64,000 nt of DNA from Malania oleifera (taxonomy: Eukaryota; Streptophyta; Magnoliopsida; Santalales; Ximeniaceae): the NCBI RefSeq assembly GCF_029873635.1, contig NC_080423.1, positions 94,420,191-94,484,190 of the forward strand, read 5' to 3'. The notes under the pieces were generated by a model. It saw only the letters and a program-made list of their open reading frames with translations, did no database searches and was not told the origin of the DNA. Numbering within the stretch: position 1 is the first letter of the stretch; each line of letters begins with the position of its first letter. Made by a program: the position numbers and the translations under genes. Shown here one piece after another: positions 57,301 through 64,000 of this stretch.

Positions 57301-60300
57301 CGTTTATAGATAGACTCTGGTATTTATATTGAGGTTACTTTACTTCCGCTACATGATTGTGGTATATGGTGTCAGAAACAGGTGAATGTAACACATGACC
57401 TCCAGGCCCCACTTGATGGGTTCGGGGTGTTACATTTTCTCAGTCCCTAATATGCCTTGTATAATACCATCCATATATTTCCAAAATTGTCTCTTAAAAT
57501 TTTATCGTAAGCCTACTTAAGGAGCATAAGGACTAATGATATTTATTATCTCTTATCCTAAGACCATCTTGATTTTTATAATTCTATCCCCTACTCTATT
57601 ACATCTAAAACACTATCTTTTAAGTTTTTGTTTACAATAATTCCAACTCCATTCTTATGTTTTTCTTTTCCAGTGTACCAAAGTTTAAATCCTAATTTAT
57701 CAATTTCTCTAGCTTTCTCCCCACCCACTTAATTTCTTGAAAGCAGATTATATTAATATTTCTTCTAATCATTGTGTCCACAATTACCAATATTCCAAAT
57801 TGCTAATCTAAACCGAGTCCCCTGAACTAACTTCTTTACCTGCCCACTACAAAATGATACAGGTACCCTAGCATGTTTGACACGATACCTTCAAATTTAT
57901 TGGGAGAGCCAATTTCAAATAAATTTTAATTTTGTTATTGAAAGTGAGAGTTGATTTATTCTTTGTCTTTTTTATTTCCAGTATTCTTATTGAATTCAAA
58001 TGAGTGCATCTTCTTATTTACATGTAAGTAAATGGATACTTGAATTATTTTGCATTTATATAAGCTGCTGATTGTGCTAGAACAAGAACATAAACTGTTT
58101 CTGCTGAAAAGAGGAAAATCTGTATCAGAAATGCTTTCTTTGTGCCTGGCACCTAACCAAAGGTATGTTACTTGGGTGTCCAGACATGAGCCTAGAGTAG
58201 GTCACCTCATGAGCCAATCTTAGGTGCAAGCTTTTGGCATCTGAGTGTGCCTTCCACCTCAGCTCACCTCATGCACATTTCTAACTAAGCCTCAGGGAGG
58301 GACCAAAAAAATAATAAACTAAAAACAATACTTTCATTTCCTTTTGTTTTTATTGATACAATGATTCAATGTTTCAGCCATGTAAATATGTTTCATTCAT
58401 TACAAATGCAGTGCACGTAACCCCGATAAGTATATAAAAAGATACAAAATTATAAAGATAAATACATGAAACAAATGGAGCTTCTAAAGATAAGATTGTT
58501 AAGGCTTTCCCTTCTGAAAAACCCATCCACTTTCAATCAATAGCTAATATCACCATATCACACAATGAAGAACAAAATAAAAAAAAATGAGAGAGAGAAT
58601 CCAATCCCCTGTGCATAAAATCAATTATAGGAATATGACTTAAGGTCTTCAAAAGTTGAAGGCATACAATTGCAAAACAAAGAACTGCCATTTAAAAGAG
58701 AGAGCACCGTGGAAGAAAGGGAAGGGAGGATCGGAGGAAGGAGACCACAAGCAAGTATAGCAGAAAGAAATACAACACAATAAAATTCTTACCATCATGT
58801 CAGGAAGGGCCTTGAATGCAAGAGCCAAAACACGAGAACCTTGACGTGTATATTTCTTATAGGTTTCAATATATGATGATGGCAAATCAGTGAGTCTGTC
58901 CTGAATGACTTCAGGTGCACCCTGTCACAGACAAAATTTCTCTCAATAAATATCTAATGATGACAAATCAGTGTCTGTCCCACTTGCATATAAACAACAA
59001 AGCCCACAAAAAGACTAGGAAGCAAATGAGTAAGTTATTTCTTGACGCACCTATCAAAAATAAATAAATTAATAAATAAGTTGACCTCGCCCATACACGT
59101 GGCAAGTCATTAATCAATAAAAGTAAAACAAAAAAAAAAAAGAGAAAAAAGAATACTTCCTACAAAAAAGATTCAAAAGTGACACATAGAGCAATACACC
59201 CAATACATTCTTCCTCACAAAAAATACTTCATTATTTCATATGCATTATGAATAACAAAATGCCCAGTTTTCCTTGCCCTAGTGGTCTTTAACACATTTA
59301 TTTATTTCATTCCCCTCACATTCAAAATCACAACAAAATAACAATAATAATAATAATAAAACAACAAATGCTATTTAAAGCAAGTGATGATAGGTGCTCA
59401 ATGAAGGAAAAATCTATATTAATTAAATCAATGCTATTAAAGGCTTAATCGAGGCCCGCCTTGAGGCTCACCTCAAGGAAAGGCATGCCTAAAACGCCTT
59501 GAGGCTTAATTTGAAATACCAAATCCCAAAAAGGCTAATGCATTACACACCAAGGCTTACGCATTTGCACGAAAGGCATGCCTTTTGCGTCTTTTTACTT
59601 TAGGCTTGTGCATTTTAGGTGTGTGATTCTCAAGTAAGATTTGGCTAGAAAATATTAACTCCATGTTTATATAAAAGGAATGTCATAATATGAGTTCATT
59701 TCTAAAATTCTTGAACCTCAACCATTCCAAAACAATATAGTTGTATCTTAGATCTTGAAAAATAATTTGAACTTTGTAATGTTATAGCTATCTCTTGTCA
59801 TGATTTACGAGATGAATTTAAGTAAGCAATTTTTTTGAATGGCCAACAAGTAGTTTGCAAATTATATTTGTTTTTTTACATTATATTTGTGATTTCTCAA
59901 TTTTTTTCTTAAATATGTAATTTATTTACATTTATCTAAAAATAAAATTTCAAAAGGCTTATGCCACGCCTCTGAAAGGTTAGAGTGCCTCACCTTACGC
60001 CTTCACCTTTGAAAACACTGACTTAAATAGTAATTAGAATATCAAAATTAACCCACACACCGTTCCAGATTACACATTTTAACTCCTTATCCATGGATTT
60101 CAAATTATAAAAGGAACAAGTGAATATATAGGACTAACTCAATCCCTAAATGCACATGATTTTTTACTCAATAGCATGCATTCAAAACACTACTTTTCAA
60201 AATTAAAAATAAAAATAAAAAAGCAAAACGGCACCAAATGAACCTTCACAAAAGCAAAGAATTCCTCTTGGACACGAACAACAACTGCCATTCGTTTCAG

Positions 60301-60521
60301 GTGAGATGCAAAGTGATGTCTCTGAACAATCTGCACAGCATTACCACCTCCCCTGCAATCAAAATAAATAAGAAATGGCTACATGTATACTTAACAACCA
60401 AGACCAAAAATATATTAAATTATGTAGATATAGCAGCTTACCTTTTTGGCATGGCCTTCTCATCAGATTTATATGTCCAATCTATTCCCTTAAGTGCAGC
60501 TTTCTCAAGAGGATCACCAAC
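44267..60521 (-). CDS. PDR2: P5A-type ATPase PDR2/MIA (ER), C-terminal half, 9 exons
   Basis: This is the plant ortholog of Arabidopsis PDR2/MIA (yeast Spf1, human ATP13A1), a P5A ATPase of the endoplasmic reticulum. Plant mutants affect pollen and the root response to phosphate starvation. Related P5A pumps act as transmembrane-helix dislocases. Exons, 5' to 3': 60521-60442, 60352-60244, 58921-58793, 49859-49794, 49706-49635, 49272-49121, 48903-48792, 48708-48592, 45385-44267. All have GT donors and AG acceptors with matching phases, giving about 650 codons, the C-terminal 55% of a ~1180-residue protein. Seen in order: the nucleotide-binding domain ([15 protein letters not shown]), the P-domain [14 protein letters not shown] and [14 protein letters not shown], a low-complexity linker, and six membrane helices. 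No damage is visible in the exons. The N-terminal exons lie beyond the window. Confidence 0.95.
45386..46523. other. PDR2 intron sequence, no element recognised
   Basis: Start of the 3.2-kb last intron (45386-48591, read on minus). Short ORFs at 45878-46153 and 46295-46492 match nothing known. Confidence 0.5.
46524..47965. mobile_element. Harbinger-like TIR element in the last PDR2 intron
   Basis: It begins GGCCAGGTTTGGTTAC and ends GTAACCAAACAAGGCC, which are imperfect inverted repeats. It is flanked by a perfect 3-bp duplication TGA (46521-46523, 47966-47968). A 3-bp duplication and GGCC(T)-GTTTGGTTA ends fit the PIF/Harbinger (Tourist) group. No transposase is seen. A smaller MITE (47248-47507) is nested inside. 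Confidence 0.75.
47248..47507. mobile_element. MITE of the GGGCAAAAGA family (260 bp), nested
   Basis: Ends GGGCAAAAGACACTCACCTC and (reversed) GGGCAAAAGATGCTGACCTC form ~21-bp inverted repeats. TTT on both sides could be a 3-bp duplication. The interior repeats GGGAGGTC several times. A decayed relative lies at 24236-24532. Confidence 0.8.
48098..48290. other. Possible tRNA-derived SINE remnant
   Basis: TGGCTCAAGTGT (A-box-like) is followed ~50 bp on by GGTCCGGTTCTGCAC (poor B box). No clean poly(A) tail or target duplication. Tentative. Confidence 0.25.
48592..48708 (-). CDS. PDR2: PDR2 exon h
   Basis: 117 nt, 39 codons: [20 protein letters not shown], then [19 protein letters not shown]. 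This includes the GDGTND hinge motif that all P-type ATPases carry. Acceptor TATCAG, donor GTAATG. Confidence 0.95.
48792..48903 (-). CDS. PDR2: PDR2 exon g
   Basis: 112 nt: one base completing Ser, then [20 protein letters not shown] and [17 protein letters not shown]. Acceptor ATACAG, donor GTTTTT. The phase fits exon f exactly. Confidence 0.92.
49121..49272 (-). CDS. PDR2: PDR2 exon f
   Basis: 152 nt starting [18 protein letters not shown], the conserved TGD motif of the P-domain, and ending at ELISY plus 2 nt of a Ser codon. Acceptor GGTAG, donor GTAATT. Confidence 0.93.
49635..49706 (-). CDS. PDR2: PDR2 exon e
   Basis: 72 nt, 24 codons: [20 protein letters not shown] then SHDL. Acceptor TTTCAG, donor GTAAGC. 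Confidence 0.93.
49794..49859 (-). CDS. PDR2: PDR2 exon d
   Basis: 66 nt, 22 codons: [20 protein letters not shown] then FA. Acceptor ATGAAG, donor GTAAGC. It continues directly from DMM of exon c, as in known PDR2 proteins (LPDMMVSEAR), so the 8.9-kb intron must be spliced for a normal protein. Confidence 0.93.
50831..51107. repeat. Near-identical ~143-bp tandem duplication in a PDR2 intron
   Basis: Two copies, each (TA)n, AATGCTTTTTA, CACCATGTCCTCGAGTGTCA, then a second half-repeat CCATGTCCTCACGTGTCATG, then GGTGCATCATGTGTTGTCAA GCATGTA. The copies differ by only a few bases, so the duplication is recent. Confidence 0.92.
51108..52114. other. Intronic AT-rich sequence
   Basis: T-rich and A-rich runs (for example 51545-51569). 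No element ends, gene or ORF of note. Confidence 0.45.
52115..52200 (-). mobile_element. RTE LINE 3'-end fragment 1
   Basis: ATTCAAAATCTACAACAACA then AACAAGCCTTAAGTCTCACT on + is the reversed 3' terminus, with its TTG-type tail, of the same RTE family as 52775-57890. It is 5'-truncated to less than 100 bp. Confidence 0.75.
52201..52774. other. Intronic spacer between RTE copies
   Basis: No gene or element recognised. T-rich, with an A13 run at 52628-52640. Confidence 0.4.
53538..53553. repeat. Poly(C) tract
   Basis: A run of C interrupted once, inside the RTE reverse transcriptase region (Gly-rich on minus). Confidence 0.9.
55287..55475 (+). repeat. Palindrome array TTCGTCGACGAA, 8 decayed copies
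   Basis: ATTCGTCAACGAG, CTCATCGACAAA, TCTCGTCGACTGG, TCTCGTCGACGAAG, TTTCGTCGATGAA, CCTCGTTGATGAA, GCTCGTTGACAAA and TCTTGTCAATGAG. More CpG decay than in the other two arrays. Confidence 0.88.
55494..55502 (+). promoter_or_regulatory. TATA box of the solo LTR
   Basis: TATATATAG, 18 bp after the array, in the same layout as the other two copies. Confidence 0.6.
56446..56626 (+). repeat. 28-bp minisatellite in the LTR
   Basis: Units near TTTGTCCTGTGTGGACCATG plus TGCTGATG, about 6-7 copies with partial units. Each unit contains a short inverted repeat (GTCC...GGAC). Confidence 0.9.
57115..57135 (+). repeat. Shared LTR block
   Basis: Reads CTTACTGAGATATGTCTCAC, the block common to seven LTRs here. 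Confidence 0.78.
57891..58792. other. Intronic sequence upstream of the RTE element
   Basis: No gene recognised. It ends in the PDR2 donor site after exon c. Confidence 0.5.
58793..58921 (-). CDS. PDR2: PDR2 exon c
   Basis: 129 nt, 43 whole codons: [19 protein letters not shown], then [20 protein letters not shown] and DMM. Acceptor GTGACAG, donor GTAAGA. Followed by the 8.9-kb intron loaded with elements. Confidence 0.94.
58922..59428. other. PDR2 intron, A-rich
   Basis: Intron between exons b and c. (AAT)n and other A-rich runs near 59338-59362; nothing else seen. Confidence 0.5.
59429..60020. mobile_element. hAT-type MITE, copy 2 (592 bp), in a PDR2 intron
   Basis: Inverted partner of 11392-11974. 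Ends CAATGCTATTAAAGGC and (reversed) CAGTGTTTTCAAAGG; 8-bp duplication AATTAAAT / ACTTAAAT (7 of 8). No transposase. Confidence 0.82.
60244..60352 (-). CDS. PDR2: PDR2 exon b
   Basis: 109 nt encoding [20 protein letters not shown] followed by [16 protein letters not shown]. Acceptor TTGCAG, donor GTTCAT. The first base completes the Arg codon from exon a. Confidence 0.93.
60442..60521 (-). CDS. PDR2: PDR2 exon a
   Basis: 80 nt encoding [20 protein letters not shown] and EKAMPK, then 2 nt of a split Arg codon. Acceptor TTGTAG, donor GTAAGC. It is the first PDR2 exon inside the window; the next one upstream is more than 3.4 kb away, outside the window. It belongs to the nucleotide-binding domain. 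Confidence 0.93.
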
Positions 60522-61177
60522 CTACAACCAATGATAGAAGAATTTCAGCAACAACCACATTAGGAAGCTAAGTTTAATTAGATATTTCAATTGGAAGATA
60601 AAATGTATAGCATTACAGGCGCTTAGGTGCCGTCTGATCCATGGGATGAGGATGCCTCCCAGAATGACATTCCAGGGAAAATGAACTGTTTCATGGGGAA
60701 TTTCTGTTTGGTTCATGTCATAGGATTCCCAGGAGCATACATGAGATACCCATGTCTGTCTTTAGTTTCACACAGCATTTCAATAAGATACCAAAATACC
60801 CTTGAGCTGTGTGCTTATAGCATATGAAGAACAGTCCTATTTTCTTAATCTGTGATAATTATTTTTTTAGATGATAAAAGAATATGTGTTAAGAATTAAA
60901 GAAGAGATTGCAACCTAAAAAAGGACAACAAATCCCAAAAAAAAAAAAAAACTAGACTAGAAAACCTCCCTTCAAATCCTTTCCATGACAATTCACCAAG
61001 CACTGCAAATTTGCTAGTTCCTACAGACCCTTCTACATCTTTCATTCACCCCCATCCAAACGAACTCTATTTCCTTGAGGAAACAACAATTACCAATCTA
61101 TCTTATCCATCAATTGTTAAGCTTCGAAATCTTTACCATTAACCTCCTACACAAGAGTGGGCCACATTGGCTCTTTA
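60522..61177. other. PDR2 intron, no element recognised
   Basis: Start of the long upstream intron that runs past 64000. An A13 run near 60938. No exon-like segment matching the expected PDR2 sequence was found. Confidence 0.5.
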
Positions 61178-61560
61178 CCCATCACATACAACAACAAACC
61201 ATGTCTTAAGTCCCACTAGGTGGGGTAAGCTATATGAATCCATTTCTGCCAATTTATGCGATCATGGACAATTTCCTTCGACAAATTTAGTGCTATTAAA
61301 TCCTTACCATCTCATTCCAAATTATTTTAGGTTTACCCTTACCTCTTATACTACCCCTCACAACAACAAACTCACTCTTCCTCACAGGCACACTACCTAC
61401 GTTGCAAGTTCCCAAATCATCTTAGGCGTCCCTCCCTTATCATCTACAGGAGCTATGTCTAACTTTGTTCATTCCTTAATTTATCTTTTAACATCTTTAC
61501 CCATTACATCACCTTCAAAAATAGAAACACCTCCAATCCATTACATCTAAGATGGAGGCA
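61178..61560 (-). mobile_element. RTE LINE 3'-end fragment 2
   Basis: On + ACAACAACAAACCATGTCTT and AAGTCCCACTAGGTGGGGT, then GATCATGGACAATTTCCTTC, match the reversed 3' UTR and the end of the RTE copy at 52775-53170. It is 5'-truncated. Confidence 0.82.
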
Positions 61561-61913
61561 CCAAGGACTAAATTTTGAGTTCGATGAAAATTTGGGGTTC
61601 TCAATTTACCAAAATTTTGATAGAAATTTTAATTCAAATGAAATAAACAAAGGGAACTTACACAACAAACTATGGAAATTGAATGGATATTTCAATTTTA
61701 ACTATATTTTAAATTCATATGACCATTTCATTTTAATTTTTAAATAAAAATTATGCACTAAATGAATGATTTAATCCACAAAATTTAATTATGGATATTA
61801 AAGTATTCAGGCAACATGTTGCTAAACCAACTAAAAACAATAGAATCTGGTCTTCAATTTTTTTCAAACACAATTAAAAACTGATAAGAGGAGAAAAAAA
61901 TAACTAGAAACAT
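61561..61913. other. PDR2 intron, AT-rich
   Basis: Nothing recognisable. Confidence 0.4.
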
Positions 61914-62626
61914 AAGGGTCTGGTTGGTATCATTGTCAAAAATTATGAAAACAAAACATAAAATGAGAACCAAAAACAAAAAATCAAAAACTAGCAACTT
62001 GTCTGGTTATTATTTCAAAAAATAAAACAAGTTTAAAACTTGATTTTACAAATGATCACTTTTGTCTTTGAATTAAATAAAAATTTAAAATATATATATG
62101 ATTAAGAGTACAAAATAGTGCAAATAAAAAATATTATAATAAAAATAAAAAATCATTGTAAAAATTTCAATTCGCAACAATAATTTTATTGTACATGTTA
62201 AAAAATAGTAAAAATATTTTTAAAATAAAATTTTATATTATTTTTATTTTTTTTGAATTTTTGTGGATATTTTATTTAAATTCATAAACTATTTTATTAT
62301 AATTGAATTAAAAATTATGTATAAAATTAATGATTTAATCTAAAAAAGTTAATTATGGATATTAAAGTGTTGGCAAGTGGCAACCATAAAATTGCGTTTT
62401 CAGGTTTTTTGAAAACAACTAAAAATTGACAACAGAAACAGAAAATCAGCAATGTAAAAATGAATCCATTTTCCTAATCTATTTTATTACGGTAGAGAAA
62501 CAAAAAACAGATAACATAAAGGATACCAAAGAGACTGTAAACAAACACGTTTTCATAATATGTTTCTTCACTATATGAAAATGAAAATAAAGAATAGAAA
62601 ACATAAACAAAACCAAACAAACCCTT
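61914..62626. mobile_element. Probable TIR/MITE element (~710 bp)
   Basis: It begins AAGGGTCTGGTTGGTATC and ends CAAAACCAAACAAACCCTT, imperfect inverted repeats. The interior is AT-rich without coding potential. The target duplication is unclear, so the superfamily is uncertain. Confidence 0.55.
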
Positions 62627-64000
62627 ATTGAGATCATTGTGCTATTATTATAATAAAAATACAATAAGTAAACATACACGTCAAACATATATACAACCTC
62701 ATGTTGTTGTAGCCAGATCGACTACTCGTTTGACCCACCAGTCCAATCGACCTAGTGGCTTCACTATCACTTATGACACATCATCCATTTTTCCGCCTCC
62801 TTACCCTTGCTAATCCTCTCATCTATACCCCATTCTAAATACTTGGGGATTCAACAATACACAAACTTTCCTCAGCATTTCTACTTAAAAAATCATGTCA
62901 CTATCTCTTCAAAATTACCTCATTTTTCTTCCAAAATTTTTTTTTTCAATTCAACATTCACCATCACCACCATTCGACAAGCATAAGCCTTTATACCACT
63001 ATCCTCATCATAATTCCTTCACTTACTCATAAACTTTTCCCCCAAATTGTCAACTTTACCCTGAATATCATCTGCATGCCCTTCCAGAACTGACCTACCC
63101 TATTGTTAACCCTCGTCTGCGACCAGTATGTAGTCAGCTTCTCCTTCTGTGACTGTTAAACAACTCTAATGGGGCAATATGAGTGTTTGCTTCCATTGTG
63201 AATCCCCAAGCCAAAATATGTACCCTCATTTACCCATTCTACCAATTCTTGGATCCAAAAATATCTCGAATAATTTAGAGTTTTGGGCTTGATTCATAAA
63301 CCCATATGACTCTAAACTCTGAAGTAGTTCGGGTTTGGTCATTCAGAGCATCAAATTTGGCAATACTTTTTAGCTTCAGTATTGGCTTTCTCTTTGAAAA
63401 CTGGACAGTGTGATGCACGACTCCAAATGTCCTGAACTTTTGGACAGTTCAGGATCGACAACCAGGCCTGAACTGGAATCAACCAGTTGACTCGGTAACT
63501 GGCCCAAATCTAACACAATAGTGAAAGACCCAGGCTCAGAACAACCAAGTGTTGACCATTGACTTACCTCTTGCGAAACTCTAGCGACCTCTGCCCTATG
63601 CTAATTTCTTTCCCCAGCAAATCTTCTTCATTTCTCACCCTCTTCCGCTGTTGTACACATCAGCACTTCACTGCACTTCACCCATTCTACTTCTGCTATA
63701 AAGGAGAGAACTTTATCTGAATGTCATTAACTTATTTTAATATTTTCTAGTTTCTAAAAAAAACCAAAAATGAATTTTCTGAGCAAAATAAAATCATTTT
63801 TCAAAATTTTAAAAAATTATTTATATTAGCCCTAGTGCTTCTTCTGTACAGCCTTTTCCAAAAAAGTACTGCATTTTTTTTTGTAGAAACTATAAAGATG
63901 AAGGAAATTTCAAAAATCAAAATTTTTAGGATAAAGAAGGATCAGGCATGATGAGAAGGAAGTGGGATCATGAATAGTAGTTGAGCTGAATTTCTTTCAC
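62627..64000. other. PDR2 intron or upstream sequence, no gene seen
   Basis: Moderately complex sequence with no recognisable coding exon. Expected PDR2 exons upstream of VGDPLEK were looked for on minus and not found. Confidence 0.45.

Larger units (their letters stand above)
55186..57434 (+). mobile_element. Solo LTR, TTCGTCGACGAA-array family, copy 3
   Basis: It starts TGTAGTAACCCGAACCC and ends GGGTTCGGGGTGTTACA, flanked by a perfect 5-bp duplication TTTTC (55181-55185, 57435-57439). It carries the palindrome array, TATATATAG, GTAAG at about 55712, ACAGGTAAGGGGAATT at about 55884, a 28-bp minisatellite, a twice-repeated GAAGCTACTTGTATGGG phrase (56776, 56892) and the shared block at 57115-57135. 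Inserted in the endonuclease region of the RTE element. Confidence 0.9.
52775..57890 (-). mobile_element. Near full-length RTE-clade LINE in a PDR2 intron, split by a solo LTR
   Basis: On minus, from 57890 down: the ORF start ([16 protein letters not shown]), the apurinic endonuclease (57436-57850 and, after a 2.25-kb solo LTR, 54813-55182, with [19 protein letters not shown]), a linker, reverse transcriptase (53187-54750, with [39 protein letters not shown] and [11 protein letters not shown]), and a 3' UTR ending in a TTG-type tail at 52775-52800. Without the LTR it is about 2.9 kb, normal for RTE. It carries many frameshifts and stops, so it is inactive. It lies in the same orientation as PDR2. 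Confidence 0.9.

Noticed and set aside
60523-64000. Further upstream PDR2 exons
   Set aside because: The expected preceding sequence was searched for on the minus strand and not found, so the exons must lie beyond the window.

Overview
The window is plant nuclear DNA, most likely from a woody eudicot. It holds spliced plant genes, iMet-primed LTR retrotransposons, RTE-type LINEs, hAT and Harbinger-like MITEs, and mostly AT-rich spacer. By eye roughly 60% or more is recognisable transposable-element sequence. No rRNA, tRNA, CRISPR or organellar sequence was seen. The species cannot be named from the sequence alone.

Only two host genes are supported. (1) An apparently intact, single-exon, GC-rich pectin methylesterase/invertase inhibitor (PMEI) gene lies at 25589-26323 on +. 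(2) The C-terminal half of the P5A-type ATPase PDR2/MIA lies on the minus strand, with nine exons between 60521 and 44267. Its splice sites and phases agree throughout, and its N-terminal exons lie beyond base 64000. Its introns have been inflated by elements. The 8.9-kb intron 49860-58792 carries a nearly full-length RTE LINE, itself split by a solo LTR.

Layout. 1-2.7 kb: decayed hAT transposase. 3.6-4.1 kb: 279-bp tandem duplication. 5.0-9.4 kb: Ty1/copia element A (minus), whose gag position is occupied by a near full-length copy of the ribosomal protein eL6 (RPL6) coding sequence. 10.1-11.3 kb: 5' part of copia element D (+). 11.4-12.0 kb: hAT-type MITE. 12.0-12.8 kb: RTE fragment. 13.6-21.2 kb: copia element B (minus), cut by two solo LTRs. 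21.2-23.1 kb: LTR-like block. 23-25.5 kb: AT-rich spacer. 25.6-26.3 kb: PMEI gene. 27.4-30.0 kb: hAT MITE enclosing a solo LTR. 31.0-34.8 kb: reversed LTR enclosing another solo LTR. 34.8-37.8 kb: copia fragment C split by a solo LTR. 37.8-41.2 kb: Ty3/gypsy 5' LTR, primer-binding site and gag. 41.3-43.6 kb: spacer. 44.3-64 kb: PDR2 and its introns.

The most unusual features are these. There is an RPL6 copy sitting inside an LTR element. There are arrays of 12-bp palindromes (consensus TTCGTCGACGAA) just upstream of the TATA box in three solo LTRs. A second, different LTR family carries a similarly placed array built on another GTCGAC-centred palindrome (CGGTCGACCG). A short inverted-repeat block is shared by all seven LTRs of the first group.
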